A stretch of 64,000 bases of DNA from Planococcaceae bacterium Storch 2/2-2 (GCA_009740415.1 WOYE01000009.1:1240001-1304000), one strand, 5' to 3'; positions 48,803 to 58,519 are shown, counted from the stretch's first letter. Numbers and translations: made by a program. Notes: generated from the letters alone by a model not told the origin.

Positions 48803-48817
48803 AGTGGTCTGACCACT
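48803..48817 (-). promoter_or_regulatory. FadR-type operator of the gntR-accDA-pfkA-pyk operon
   Basis: AGTGGTCTGACCACT is a perfect palindrome around a central T, with the TGGTNNNACCA core typical of FadR-subfamily operators. It lies 10 bases downstream of the -10 element, over the start of transcription, where binding would block initiation or elongation. Confidence 0.85.
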
Positions 48818-48827
48818 TATGTAATGT

Positions 48828-48856
48828 ATTATAGCGTGCTTCTACTAGCTCGTAAA
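48828..48856 (-). promoter_or_regulatory. sigma-A promoter of gntR operon
   Basis: Minus strand TTTACG (48851-48856) and a perfect TATAAT (48828-48833) are 17 bases apart. Confidence 0.8.
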
Positions 48857-48900
48857 GTATTTATTATGATCTTTCACCATTCCTTTTTCGTTAATGGAAC

Positions 48901-48937
48901 GAAAAAATAGGTGATTCCGCTAAACGGACCACCTACT
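48901..48937 (-). terminator. terminator overlapping the dnaE stop
   Basis: TAGGTG (48908-48913) pairs with 48930-48935, with an inner CCG/CGG pairing, and six U residues follow on the minus strand; the stem includes the dnaE stop codon. Confidence 0.7.
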
Positions 48938-51900
48938 CTTTTTGGTACGGACGTAATGCGTCAACGACGATTTGCCAACGGCCTCGTCGTTCATTCACTT
49001 TTCCTTCGATTACAGCAAACCCTTTTTCGATCGTAAACGATAAATGGCGATATAACGTCGGGAAAACGGTCCCTTCGATTTCACCGCTTTCATCTTGGAA
49101 CGTGACGAACGCCATCTTTTCCCCACGTTTCGTTCGAATTTCTTTCACGTTCGTAATGTGGACGAGCGCTTCTTTCACCCGTCGGTTCGGCGTTTGCCAC
49201 TGAGCGATTGGAACGTTATAAAACGACTCCGACTTCCGCAACATTTCAATCGGATGCTCTGAAATGTAAAATCCGAGCAGTTCTCGTTCCCGTTCGACTT
49301 TTTCGACGGCGGACATTTCGTTCGTTACAGCAGGACGTTTCAATTGCCCGAATCGCCCGAACCGCTCGTGAGTGAGCTCCACGTCGACGACGTCTAACAA
49401 CTGCTCACGCGGAATGTTGAAATCGTCTAAAGCGCCTGAGTAAACGAGTGCTTCTAATGCGTGATCGGTCAATTTCGTATCGCTCAACGCTTCTGTAAGT
49501 TCAGCGACCGAGCGGACCGTTACCCCTTGTTTCCGAACGTTCGACCACGCCCGGTAAAAGTCGCGAGGCAATCCTTTAATTTGTTTCAACCCGACGCGAA
49601 CGTTTCCTTTTTCTACTGTGAACGCATACCGACTTTCTCGAATCGACGGTCGGAGAAGCGGGATGGAACGCTCTTTCATTTCTCGTAAAAAAGATGGAAA
49701 CTGTTCAGACGAAGCGTACGTTAATTGGGCGGCGTAAAAATGGGCCGGATAGTGCGCTTTACAATAAGCGAGTTGGTACGAAATGAGCGAGTAAGCGACC
49801 GCGTGACTTTTCGGGAATCCGTACGCGGCAAATTCACCGATCCAATGGAAAAGTTGTTCAGCAACCGCTCTTTCATATCCGTTATCGATCGCCGCTTCAA
49901 CGAAATGTCGCTTTTCGCGCTCCATCGTTTCATGATCTTTTTTACTAATCGAGCGACGTAACAAGTCCGCCTCGGCGAAAGAGAACCGTGCGACCGTTTG
50001 CGCCATTTGCATAATTTGTTCTTGGTAGACGATGATACCGTACGTTTCGCCTAAAATCGAAGCGACCGATGGATCGATCCACCGAACGTTCTCTTCGCCA
50101 CGTTTCCGTCGCGCGAACGTCGGTATGTTCGCCATCGGTCCTGGTCGATAGAGCGCGTTCGCTACGACGATATGCGAAAAGTTCGTCGGTGCAATTTCTT
50201 TCAGCGCGCGCCGCATCCCGGGTGATTCAAATTGGAAAATGCCGAGCGTATCCGCTTCTCGAAAAATGCGCAACGTGTCGTCATCGTCGAGTGGAATCGT
50301 CTGCAAGTTGAGTGTCGTTCCTTCTTCATAACGGATCGTGTCGTACATTCGGCGCAAAATCGTTAAGTTGCGCAACCCGAGAAAGTCCATTTTCAACAGA
50401 CCGACTTGCTCGACGTCGCCCATCGCCCATTGAGTGACGAACGGACCGTCCGTTCCCTTTTGAAGAGGGACGCGTTGAACGAGCGGTTCATCCGAGATGA
50501 CGACCCCGGCTGCGTGCGTCGAGACGTTTCTCGGAATCCCTTCTAGCACGGTTGCAGCGTGCATCGCTCGTAAAAACGTCTCATCTTCTTTCATTCGGTC
50601 TTTCAAACGAGGACTACGGACGAGCGCTTGGCGTACCGACGACTGTTTCGTTTGAGCTAACTCTTCGATCATCGTATCGATCTCTCGTTTTTCATAATCG
50701 AAAATTCGTAAGACGTTGCGTAACACCGCTCGGAAGGACAACGTACCGAATGTGCCAATTTGAGCGACATGTTGAACACCGTACGTCTCGACGACGTAGT
50801 CGATCACTTCCGAACGGCGACGATCTTCAAAGTCGATGTCAATATCCGGCAACGTCACCCGTTGCTCATTTAAAAAACGTTCGAACAATAACCCGTGCTC
50901 GAGCGGATCGACTTCCGTAATACCGAGTGCGTAAGCGACGAGCGAACTCGCCGATGATCCACGACCCGGTCCCGTCATAATTCCTTTTTCGCGCGCAGCG
51001 TCCATAAAATCAGCGACGATTAAAAAATAATGTTCAAATCCCATATTCGTAATCGTCGTCCACTCTTTATGGAGACGCTGTTCATACGGGGGCGTCCACT
51101 TTCCAATCGAACGTAAACGTTGTTCGCACATCGTTTTCAAACGACTCGCCGCATTTCCTTCGTCCATCGGAAACGTCGGCATATGAGGAGAGCGTTCGAA
51201 TGTCGTAACTGGTGACAACCGTTCAAAAAAAGTGTGCGTCCGTTCAACGTACGTCTCGTCCTCCCATTGTTCTTTCCATTCGTCGAATGACAAACTGTGC
51301 GCTTCGTACGGAAGACGTTGATCACCGAGTTCATCGAACGAACAGTTGTGACGAATCGCTGTAGCGACGTCGTACGCCGCACGTTCTTTCGGTGCGATGT
51401 ACCGGATGTCACGATAAGCGATGACATCGACTTGCTCCTGCTCGCCGGCTTCGCGAGCTCGTTCTTCCACTGATGGATCGATCGATACGTCGTACGTATG
51501 TAAACCGAAAACGAACCGATCGCTGCCGCTTTTTAACGCCTCAACGATCGATGGGCGAATCGGCTGAAACGCACGGACGGGATAAATGACCGCACACGAG
51601 CGAACGTACGGGGCTAACCAACGAATCGGTAGCGAGCGTTCGCTCCGCACGTTCGCTGCGCTCGACAACTTTAGGAGCGATTGAAACCCTTCGTCCCCGT
51701 CAGCATATACGTATAACGAAGTCGGTCGTTCCTCTTCTTCCGTTTGTACTGCTACTTCTAACCCTTGAATCGGAACGAGTCCTTCTTTCGCTAACATATC
51801 GTGAAAGGCGACAGCTCCGTACAACGTATCGTTCGTAATCGCAGCATGCGTCGCGCGTTCTTCTTTCATTTTTTGAACGAGATCACGTAACTTCACAATC

Positions 51901-51947
51901 CCTTTCAACAAACTCGCATCCGTAACGACTTGTCCGTAAGCTGTCAT
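48933..51947 (-). CDS. dnaE: DNA polymerase III subunit alpha (DnaE) with degenerate PHP domain
   Basis: 1004 residues, shorter than Bacillus subtilis DnaE (about 1115). The N-terminal PHP domain is degenerate: the HxH motif reads QVVTDAS (6-12) and the D-H-G stretch reads ITNDTLYGA. The polymerase part is intact: GPGRGSSASSLVAYALGIT, PDIDIDFEDRRR (catalytic aspartates) and the fingers region. A C-terminal OB domain (ALVHITNVKEIRTKRGEKMAFVTFQD) is present. It extends primers on the lagging strand beside PolC. The ATG at 51947 has GGGTGA 5-6 bases upstream; an upstream GTG (51956) is less well placed. The nrnA stop precedes by 5 bases. Confidence 0.94.
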   Translation of the reverse strand: MTAYGQVVTDASLLKGIVKLRDLVQKMKEERATHAAITNDTLYGAVAFHDMLAKEGLVPIQGLEVAVQTEEEERPTSLYVYADGDEGFQSLLKLSSAANVRSERSLPIRWLAPYVRSCAVIYPVRAFQPIRPSIVEALKSGSDRFVFGLHTYDVSIDPSVEERAREAGEQEQVDVIAYRDIRYIAPKERAAYDVATAIRHNCSFDELGDQRLPYEAHSLSFDEWKEQWEDETYVERTHTFFERLSPVTTFERSPHMPTFPMDEGNAASRLKTMCEQRLRSIGKWTPPYEQRLHKEWTTITNMGFEHYFLIVADFMDAAREKGIMTGPGRGSSASSLVAYALGITEVDPLEHGLLFERFLNEQRVTLPDIDIDFEDRRRSEVIDYVVETYGVQHVAQIGTFGTLSFRAVLRNVLRIFDYEKREIDTMIEELAQTKQSSVRQALVRSPRLKDRMKEDETFLRAMHAATVLEGIPRNVSTHAAGVVISDEPLVQRVPLQKGTDGPFVTQWAMGDVEQVGLLKMDFLGLRNLTILRRMYDTIRYEEGTTLNLQTIPLDDDDTLRIFREADTLGIFQFESPGMRRALKEIAPTNFSHIVVANALYRPGPMANIPTFARRKRGEENVRWIDPSVASILGETYGIIVYQEQIMQMAQTVARFSFAEADLLRRSISKKDHETMEREKRHFVEAAIDNGYERAVAEQLFHWIGEFAAYGFPKSHAVAYSLISYQLAYCKAHYPAHFYAAQLTYASSEQFPSFLREMKERSIPLLRPSIRESRYAFTVEKGNVRVGLKQIKGLPRDFYRAWSNVRKQGVTVRSVAELTEALSDTKLTDHALEALVYSGALDDFNIPREQLLDVVDVELTHERFGRFGQLKRPAVTNEMSAVEKVERERELLGFYISEHPIEMLRKSESFYNVPIAQWQTPNRRVKEALVHITNVKEIRTKRGEKMAFVTFQDESGEIEGTVFPTLYRHLSFTIEKGFAVIEGKVNERRGRWQIVVDALRPYQKE

Positions 51948-51952
51948 TCGAT

Positions 51953-52909
51953 TCACCCTTTCATTTCATTGTATGTGCGACAGAGCGCTCGTAAATTAGC
52001 GACGAGCTCATCCGCTTCTTCCCATGACGTCACAGATGCACCGCTCGCTAACGGGTGTCCTCCGCCGTTGTAGCGAGATGCTAACTCATTGATCGCCGGC
52101 CCTTTCGAACGGAGACGCGCACGAATGATGTCATCTTCTTCCACGAATAGTACCCAAGCGGTAATGCCTTTCATTTGCCCGAGAGACGAAACGAGTGATC
52201 CAGTATCTTCCGCGACGAGTCCGTGATCGGCGAGTACTTCTTTCGTTAAACGAATCGATGTCGAACCGTATTCGTCCAATTTGACTTGCTGATAAACGTA
52301 CCCTTGCAAACGTAAGACCGCCTCGTCCACTTCATAAAGCGCATCGTACAATGCGGTACGGTCAAAATCGTACGTAATGAGTTCCCCTGCCGCTCGCATC
52401 GTCGCATTCGTCGTGCTCGGATATAAAAACCGGCCCGTATCAGCGACAATCCCTGCGTATAAGAGACGCGCCGCTTCATGAGGCAACGTCCAATTGCGCA
52501 ACTGCTCCCCTTTTTTGAAAAGGCGGTAAATGAGCTCCGATGTCGAGCTCGACGTTGTATCGACCCAACGTAAATCTCCGTACGGGTCGTTGTTCGGATG
52601 GTGGTCAATTTTAATGACGTATGCCCCTTTTTCATAATAGGCACTATCGATTCGTTCCGTATTGCCCGTATCTGTAATGATGATCAATGCGCCTTCGTAC
52701 ATCTGTTCCGATACGTCGTCTTGTGTCGCTAAAAAGGAAAGGCGTTCCTCATGCTCTCCTGCCGCGTACACTTCTTTTTCAGGATAGTTCGCGCGCAACA
52801 ACGTTTTCAAACCGACTTGTGACCCGTATGCGTCTGGATCGGGACGCACGTGCCGGTGAATAATAATGCGGTCGTATCGTTCAATCGTTTCAATAATTGT
52901 CTGTTCCAT
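51953..52909 (-). CDS. nrnA: bifunctional oligoribonuclease/pAp phosphatase NrnA
   Basis: 318 residues, DHH/DHHA1 phosphoesterase. DHH-part motifs: RHVRPDPDAYGSQVGL (usually HxxPDxDA), ITDTGN, IDHHPNNDPYGD; C-terminal DHHA1 motif GGGHPLASGA. Degrades short RNAs and dephosphorylates pAp. The ATG at 52909 has AGAGGTG 6 bases upstream; an earlier in-frame start at 52918 is dropped. Co-transcribed with dnaE; divergent from ytpI. Confidence 0.94.
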   Translation of the reverse strand: MEQTIIETIERYDRIIIHRHVRPDPDAYGSQVGLKTLLRANYPEKEVYAAGEHEERLSFLATQDDVSEQMYEGALIIITDTGNTERIDSAYYEKGAYVIKIDHHPNNDPYGDLRWVDTTSSSTSELIYRLFKKGEQLRNWTLPHEAARLLYAGIVADTGRFLYPSTTNATMRAAGELITYDFDRTALYDALYEVDEAVLRLQGYVYQQVKLDEYGSTSIRLTKEVLADHGLVAEDTGSLVSSLGQMKGITAWVLFVEEDDIIRARLRSKGPAINELASRYNGGGHPLASGASVTSWEEADELVANLRALCRTYNEMKG

Positions 52910-53014
52910 TTTCAACACCTCTAGTTTCGATTTATTTTTAAATATCTTTCATTCGATAATTCCGTCATTTACCGTTACAATAGAAATATATACGAACGAC
53001 GGAGGTACTCATTA

Positions 53015-53371
53015 GTGAAAGCATTAAACTCTTTATTTTTATTCGGATTTTTCGCGATGTTCATTTATTACTTTTATTTAAAGACGAAACAATTTCATAC
53101 GAGTCGTGTGTTTCCGATTCGCAAAAAAATGTATAAAAGTTTAGCCGGTATTCCACTCGGGCTACTGCTCGTCTTTTTCGCTTTAAATCAACTCGTCTTA
53201 TTTGACGGAATCGTCACTTATCTCGTAGCAGCCCTCTTCATCATTGTAGGTGTTGTGACAGCTGTATACAATTACAATGCGTTCCAACATTACAAACAGT
53301 TCGTCGATGAAGAAGCCGATTTAAACAAAGATTTATACGAAGAAGCGTTAAAAAAAGCAAAGAAAAACTGA
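53015..53371 (+). CDS. ytpI: YtpI family membrane protein
   Basis: 118 residues with three hydrophobic segments (about 6-22, 45-63, 70-88) and a charged C-terminal tail; matches the YtpI family in length, pattern and place next to nrnA (ytqI) and ytoI. Function unknown. GTG start with GGAGG 8 bases upstream. A bidirectional terminator overlaps its end. Confidence 0.78.
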   Translation: MKALNSLFLFGFFAMFIYYFYLKTKQFHTSRVFPIRKKMYKSLAGIPLGLLLVFFALNQLVLFDGIVTYLVAALFIIVGVVTAVYNYNAFQHYKQFVDEEADLNKDLYEEALKKAKKN

Positions 53372-53397
53372 TGCATTGCGCATCAGTTTTTTTATTT
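53365..53397. terminator. bidirectional terminator between ytpI and ytoI
   Basis: ACTGATGC (53367-53374) pairs with 53380-53387; T7 lies to the right and A residues to the left. It overlaps the ends of both convergent genes. Confidence 0.85.
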
Positions 53398-54699
53398 TTC
53401 GAACAGTTGATACATAACCATCGCTTTCGAAACGAGTTCGTGACCTGAGTAAAAGTCGAAATCGAACTTCACGGATCGACGACTCATATGCAAAATGCGT
53501 GGTTTAACGAGTACTTGTTGACCGAGCTGAACTTGTTTGATGAAATAGATCGTCAAACTTTCTGGGACCCCTTCACCGCGTTTGTTAATTTTTAATAAAC
53601 GTGAACCGAACTCCGTTATAATCGTCGTTAACGCACCGTACGACAATGAACCGAACTGATTCGTCATTTGTGGAACGACGGTAAACGACGTTTGAGACGG
53701 CTCATCCGGCACGGATTCCATTTGGTTTCTTACGATATCGTCGATCGTTTCGCCTTGTTGCGGTTGATGTTGGACCATTTGGAATGCTTTTAAAACGTCT
53801 TGACGACTAATGATTCCTTCTAACACGTTATGGTCGTCGATCACCGGCGTCAAATCGACACCTTCCCAAATCATACTATGCCCGGCCGACGCGACACTCA
53901 TTTGCCCCGTCACTGTAATCGGCTCCTTCGACATAATGTTTCCGACTCGCTCATCATCTTCTTTTCCGACAGCGTCACGGCTCGTTACGATTCCGACGAG
54001 TCGTTGTTGCTCATCGATGACCGGATATCCAGAATGCGTCGTCTTCCGGTTGATCGAATTGAAATATTCGACCGTATCGTTCGGACGGAATAAAATCGTC
54101 TCTTCGAACGGTGTAATAATATCTTCAACGAGTAAAATTTCTTTTTCGATCAACTGATCGTAAATGGCGCGGTTCAACATCGTCGCCACTGTAAACGTGT
54201 CGTAACTTGAAGAGATGATCGGCAAGTGAAGTCGGTCAGCGAGCCGCTTCACTTCTTCCGACGTATCGAACCCACCTGTAATTAAAACAGCAGCCCCTGT
54301 CTCCAATGCGACTTCGTGCGCTTTTTCGCGGTTTCCGACGATGAGTAAACTACCCGCATCGATGTACTTTTTCATATCATCTAACTGCATCGCACCGATG
54401 ACGAACTTCGTCAACGTCTTATGCAAGCTGTCGCGTCCACCGAGAACGACACCGTCCACGATGTTGACGACTTCAGCGAAGGTCAATCGTTCAATGTTTT
54501 CTTTTTTCTTTTTTTCAATACGGATCGTACCGACCCGTTCAATCGTATTGACGAGCTTTTGATTTTCGGCTTCTTTAATCGCACGGTAAGCAGTTCCTTC
54601 ACTCACTGATAAAATACGAGCGACTTGGCGAACTGAAATTTTTTCACCGACTGCTAATCCTTCGATATACCGTAATATTTGTTCGTGCTTCGTAGTCAT
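53392..54699 (-). CDS. ytoI: YtoI: HTH-DRTGG-CBS-hot-dog domain protein
   Basis: 435 residues with four parts: an N-terminal helix-turn-helix (ISVRQVARILSVSEGTAYRAIKEAE), a DRTGG domain (about 70-180), two CBS motifs (about 190-310), and a C-terminal MaoC-like hot-dog domain. CBS pairs usually sense adenine nucleotides, so a nucleotide-responsive regulator is plausible; the ligand and targets are unknown. Place and layout match Bacillus YtoI. Confidence 0.87.
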   Translation of the reverse strand: MTTKHEQILRYIEGLAVGEKISVRQVARILSVSEGTAYRAIKEAENQKLVNTIERVGTIRIEKKKKENIERLTFAEVVNIVDGVVLGGRDSLHKTLTKFVIGAMQLDDMKKYIDAGSLLIVGNREKAHEVALETGAAVLITGGFDTSEEVKRLADRLHLPIISSSYDTFTVATMLNRAIYDQLIEKEILLVEDIITPFEETILFRPNDTVEYFNSINRKTTHSGYPVIDEQQRLVGIVTSRDAVGKEDDERVGNIMSKEPITVTGQMSVASAGHSMIWEGVDLTPVIDDHNVLEGIISRQDVLKAFQMVQHQPQQGETIDDIVRNQMESVPDEPSQTSFTVVPQMTNQFGSLSYGALTTIITEFGSRLLKINKRGEGVPESLTIYFIKQVQLGQQVLVKPRILHMSRRSVKFDFDFYSGHELVSKAMVMYQLFEK

Positions 54700-54733
54700 C
54701 CGCTCACCTTCTTCCTTTCAACTGTTCCCATGA

Positions 54734-54766
54734 GAAAACGAACGAGGACGTTCCCCCGTTCGCTTC
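54734..54766 (-). terminator. possible terminator after ytkL
   Basis: GAACG-based arms (about 54739-54748 with 54753-54762) form a GC-rich hairpin followed by UUUUCUC on the minus strand. Confidence 0.45.
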
Positions 54767-54774
54767 TCTCCGAT

Positions 54775-55455
54775 TTACAATTCAATCGACTGCCCGACGT
54801 TTAAAATACGGACGTCGCTTTCCTCTACTCGTTCTTTAAACGTTTCTGGATTTTGGCGAATCGGCGGGAATGTGTCGTAATGAACAGGAACGACAATGCG
54901 CGGTTTGATCCACGACGTAGCGATTGCCGCATGTTCTGGTCCCATCGTAAAGTTGTCACCGATCGGTAAAAAGGCGACGTCGATCGAGTACAGTTCACCG
55001 ATCAATTTCATATCGCTAAAGAGCGACGTATCACCTGCATGGTAAACCGTCTTCCCTTCCGCCTCAATGATCATACCAGCCGGCATACCGGTGTAAACAA
55101 TTTCTCCGTCTTCCGTCGTATAAGAAGAGCTATGAAAAGCTTTCGTATACGTCAATTTTCCAAAGTCAAACGTGTAAGAACCGCCGATGTTCATCCCGTG
55201 CGTATCAAGTCCTTGTTGCCCGAGATAAATCGCAAGCTCATTCGGTGCAATGACTTTTGCGCCTGATTGTTTTGCGATCGCTACCGTATCACCGACGTGG
55301 TCATTATGACCGTGAGTGAGTAAAATGTAATCTGGTTGTTGCTCTTCAACGACTAAATCCGTCAATTCATTTCCTGTAATAAACGGGTCGATCAGCAATG
55401 TGTAACCATTTGTTTCAATTTTAACGACCGAGTGGCCGTGATAAAACAATTTCAT
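54775..55455 (-). CDS. ytkL: UPF0173 metallo-beta-lactamase-fold hydrolase YtkL
   Basis: 226 residues, full length. Metal-binding motif [10 protein letters not shown], later [10 protein letters not shown] and [10 protein letters not shown]; typical UPF0173 start [14 protein letters not shown]. Zinc-dependent hydrolase of unknown substrate. Same order after ytoI as in Bacillus. Confidence 0.93.
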   Translation of the reverse strand: MKLFYHGHSVVKIETNGYTLLIDPFITGNELTDLVVEEQQPDYILLTHGHNDHVGDTVAIAKQSGAKVIAPNELAIYLGQQGLDTHGMNIGGSYTFDFGKLTYTKAFHSSSYTTEDGEIVYTGMPAGMIIEAEGKTVYHAGDTSLFSDMKLIGELYSIDVAFLPIGDNFTMGPEHAAIATSWIKPRIVVPVHYDTFPPIRQNPETFKERVEESDVRILNVGQSIEL

Positions 55456-55520
55456 CTCTAACTACCCCTCTCTAACGTATCGTCTTCTCTTAGTATACTG
55501 AACTTTTCACTTTTTGCGTA

Positions 55521-56636
55521 CTATTGTAGCAAATCTGCTGCTTCAACGTAAGGAAGATCGTGAGCGAGTGCGACTCCTTCATGCGTCACATGGCCTTTAT
55601 AAATGTTCAATCCACGACGCAATGAGACGTCTTTTTGACACGCTCGTTCGACTCCTTCGTTCGCGATACGAAGTGCGTACGGAACCGTTGCGTTCGTAAG
55701 CGCCATCGTCGCTGTACGTGGAACAGCCCCCGGCATGTTTGCAACGGCGTAATGGACGATTTCGTGTTTTTTATAAATCGGGTCATCGTGTGTTGTCACG
55801 CGGTCCGACGTTTCAAAAATTCCGCCTTGGTCGATCGCAATGTCGATTAAGACCGAACCAGGTTGCATCGACTTCACCATTTCTTCCGTTACGAGTTTCG
55901 GCGTACGAGCCCCTGGAATTAAAACGGCACCGACGACGAGGTCAGAATCTTTCACCGCTTTAGCGATGTTGAACGGATTGGAGACGAGTGTTTGAATTCC
56001 GTTTCCGAAAATCGCATCGAGTTCACGTAACCGTTCGATCGATAAGTCGATGACCGTTACGTCCGCTCCCATACCGACTGCGACACGTGCAGCGTTCATA
56101 CCTGCTTGCCCACCACCGATAATCGTCACTTTTCCGCGGTCGACTCCTGTTACTCCTGAAAGTAAAATTCCTTTTCCACCGCGTGTTTTTTCTAAATATT
56201 GCGCGCCAATTTGTGTCGCCATACGGCCTGCTACTTCACTCATCGGTGCGAGGAGTGGTAAAATGCGGTTGTCTAACTGAACGGTCTCGTAAGCGAGCGC
56301 CGTCACATTGTTTTCAATTAACAATTGTGTCAATTTCGGCTCTTGTGCTAAATGCAAGTAGGTGAATAAAATAAGTCCTTCTTTCAAAAAGTGATACTCG
56401 TCTTCGGTCGGCTCTTTCACTTTCATCACCATATCGACATTCCACGCTTCCTCAGCTGTCTCTACGATTACCGCTCCTGCTTGTACGTATTCCTCATCTG
56501 GGAAACTTGAACCTTGTCCTGCGCCGCTCTGAACGTGTACGTCATGTCCTGCCGTCGTTAAGTTGTAAACACCTGCTGGAGTTAAAGCGACTCGATTCTC
56601 ATTATTTTTAATTTCTGTTGGCACACCGATTAACAT
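55521..56636 (-). CDS. ald: alanine dehydrogenase
   Basis: 371 residues, NAD-dependent interconversion of alanine and pyruvate plus ammonia. [23 protein letters not shown] start with catalytic Lys and His (THLHLAQE-like [10 protein letters not shown]), Rossmann motif [33 protein letters not shown] 8-9 bases before the ATG. Divergent from the stress protein gene. Confidence 0.97.
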   Translation of the reverse strand: MLIGVPTEIKNNENRVALTPAGVYNLTTAGHDVHVQSGAGQGSSFPDEEYVQAGAVIVETAEEAWNVDMVMKVKEPTEDEYHFLKEGLILFTYLHLAQEPKLTQLLIENNVTALAYETVQLDNRILPLLAPMSEVAGRMATQIGAQYLEKTRGGKGILLSGVTGVDRGKVTIIGGGQAGMNAARVAVGMGADVTVIDLSIERLRELDAIFGNGIQTLVSNPFNIAKAVKDSDLVVGAVLIPGARTPKLVTEEMVKSMQPGSVLIDIAIDQGGIFETSDRVTTHDDPIYKKHEIVHYAVANMPGAVPRTATMALTNATVPYALRIANEGVERACQKDVSLRRGLNIYKGHVTHEGVALAHDLPYVEAADLLQ

Positions 56637-56964
56637 CGTGTAATCCCCTCTCTCTTCTCAACTATCATTCACTTTTGTTAGCCTTACGCTACTTTAAACA
56701 GTATCAAACAGTTGACGCTTTTTTTCAATAGCTTTCAATCGACATTCCCTTTTTTATTTTATGAAAACGTCGAAAAAGAAACGTTTTCCTTCTATTATTT
56801 CATTTATTTTAAAGTAAGAAGTCCTATCTTTTATAACGATCGTATAACTTTATAATAATTTCAACCTAATTTTTCAGTTTATTTGCGGAACTTCTTTTGT
56901 ATTTTTTCTTGAAACAGTATACAATGAATGTAGTTACCACAATCTTACTAATGGAGTGATGATC
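56637..56964. other. 328-base divergent gap between ald and usp
   Basis: AT-rich. It holds the usp promoter (56897-56925) and an inverted repeat GAAAACGT...ACGTTTTC (56763-56770 with 56781-56788). No reading frame of note. Confidence 0.6.
56897..56925 (+). promoter_or_regulatory. sigma-A promoter of universal stress protein gene
   Basis: TTGTAT (56897-56902) and TACAAT (56920-56925) with an exact 17-base spacer. Confidence 0.65.
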
Positions 56965-57429
56965 ATGACATTGAATTATTCAAACATCATTATCGCAATT
57001 GACGGTTCACCAGGTGCAAAAGCAGCTTTCAAAAAAGCAGTTGAAGTAGCGAAATCAAGCGAAGGTGCAACACTTCACCTCGCAAGCATCATCGACACTC
57101 GTTCATACGCAGCAGTTGAAGCGTACGACCGTACGATCGCAGAACGCGCTCAAAAACATGCGGAAGATCTTTTAAACGAGTACGCAGAAGAAGCGAAAAA
57201 AGCAGGCGCAACAAACGTTGAAATTCACGTTGAGTACGGTAACCCGAAAACGATGATTACACGTAACTTAACGAACAAGTTAAACGCTGACCTCATCGTT
57301 GCAGGTGCGACAGGTTTAAACCGTGTCGAACGTTTCCTCATCGGTAGCGTATCTGAAAACATCGTACGCTCTGCACAATGTGACGTATTGATCGTTCGTA
57401 CACATGAAGAAGAAACAGAAGAAGCATAA
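56965..57429 (+). CDS. universal stress protein (UspA family)
   Basis: 154 residues, single Usp domain. ATP-binding features: AIDGSPGAKAA at the N-terminus and GATGLNRVERFLIGSVSENIVRSAQCDVLIVR (the G-x2-G-x9-GS motif) at the end. The frame starts at 56956, but GGAG lies 8 bases before the ATG at 56965. Codon use is strongly biased (GCA, GAA, CGT, AAA), like the ribosomal protein genes, which suggests high expression. Confidence 0.93.
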   Translation: MTLNYSNIIIAIDGSPGAKAAFKKAVEVAKSSEGATLHLASIIDTRSYAAVEAYDRTIAERAQKHAEDLLNEYAEEAKKAGATNVEIHVEYGNPKTMITRNLTNKLNADLIVAGATGLNRVERFLIGSVSENIVRSAQCDVLIVRTHEEETEEA

Positions 57430-57437
57430 TACGAATG

Positions 57438-57474
57438 AAAAGAAGTGAGCCTCTCGTGCTCGCTTCTTTTTTCG
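57438..57474 (+). terminator. terminator after usp
   Basis: AAGAAGTGAGC (57440-57450) pairs with 57458-57468 with one G-U pair, followed by T residues. Confidence 0.85.
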
Positions 57475-57514
57475 TTGCAGCAGACGGGCTAGACGCTACG
57501 TCCAATTTACGTCG

Positions 57515-57566
57515 ACTAAAAAAGTCGCTTGTTCGTTACGATTCGTAACGGACAAGCGACTTTTGA
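57515..57566 (-). terminator. terminator after ytxK
   Basis: A long stem of about 20 bp with one or two mismatches (57521-57541 with 57543-57564) precedes a U-run on the minus strand. Confidence 0.85.
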
Positions 57567-57583
57567 TTCGTTAAAAGAAACGA

Positions 57584-58519
57584 TTAATGGTCGGACTCTT
57601 TTTGCTCTTCGAACCAACGATTGACACGTTGGAAAAATTGACGCATCGCTCCTTCATCGGTCATATCAGGAACCGGCGCGAGCAACACTTCTTTATCGAA
57701 CACTTTCTCTTCCGTTCGACGTTCAACGACGAGAATGCTTTTCGCGAGTTGTTGATCTTTGAACAAAATTGGCGGGAGTTGAAAGAGAGCCGTAATATGC
57801 GCTTCTTCTTTAAAGTACGGATGGAGCACATCCGACTGTTCGGAAGAAAACAAATCGTTCGGAATGAGGAATAAAGCAATTCCATCGTCTTTCAACCGTT
57901 CGACCGACTGTTCGATTAACAAATGATGTGCATACGCCTGACCTTCCGTAGGCATGAGGCGGTAATTTAAAGCGTGCTCCTCATCCGGGTAATAACCGAT
58001 CGGTAAGTCCGCAATGATGAGATCGACCGGATCGATTGCTACTTCATGCAAACTATCTTGTAAAAAGAAACGGACCGGTTGTCGAGACAACTCGCCGACA
58101 GTCGCAGCCACACGGATGAGTAATTCATCCACCTCGATGCCATATGCTTCTTCTACAGCTGGCAAGCGGTGGAGTACTGTGTAAAGCAAATTTCCCGTTC
58201 CGACGACCGGGTCGAGTACAGTAACCTCTTTTCGACCATCCATCCACTTTTCAGCAAGATAACTCATGAGTAAGCCAATTGCATCCGGTGTCATTTGATG
58301 GTTCATTTGAACCGAAGATTTCATCGCTTTGAGTAAAACGAGTTGAATCGCTTTACGAATGTCTTCTTTTTCCATTTCACGAATCGGAGAAGGGACAGTT
58401 CCATCCGCTAAAAGAGGACCGAGCTGAATGAGTCCTTCTAAAGCGATCGTTTCCTCTTCGTTACCGATCCGTTCATCGATAATTTGATATAACTGTTGTA
58501 CGTTCGATGACACATCCAT
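57584..58519 (-). CDS. ytxK: class I SAM-dependent methyltransferase, YtxK type
   Basis: 311 residues. N6-adenine-methyltransferase-like fold: SSVQMNHQMTPDAIGLLMSYL, SAM motif VLDPVVGTGNLLYTVL, and ADLPIGYYP in place of the NPPY catalytic motif. Not linked to any restriction gene, so a housekeeping role on RNA, protein or DNA is likelier than restriction. The ATG at 58519 is only 3 bases after GGAG; a GTG two codons on (58513) has better spacing and may be the true start. Last gene of the iscS-thiI-sppA-RDD-ytxK set. Confidence 0.85.
   Translation of the reverse strand: MDVSSNVQQLYQIIDERIGNEEETIALEGLIQLGPLLADGTVPSPIREMEKEDIRKAIQLVLLKAMKSSVQMNHQMTPDAIGLLMSYLAEKWMDGRKEVTVLDPVVGTGNLLYTVLHRLPAVEEAYGIEVDELLIRVAATVGELSRQPVRFFLQDSLHEVAIDPVDLIIADLPIGYYPDEEHALNYRLMPTEGQAYAHHLLIEQSVERLKDDGIALFLIPNDLFSSEQSDVLHPYFKEEAHITALFQLPPILFKDQQLAKSILVVERRTEEKVFDKEVLLAPVPDMTDEGAMRQFFQRVNRWFEEQKESDH

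Noticed and set aside
57584-58519. YtxK-type methyltransferase as part of a restriction or phage-defence system
   Set aside because: Neighbours are housekeeping genes in the conserved Bacillus order and there is no nuclease or specificity gene.
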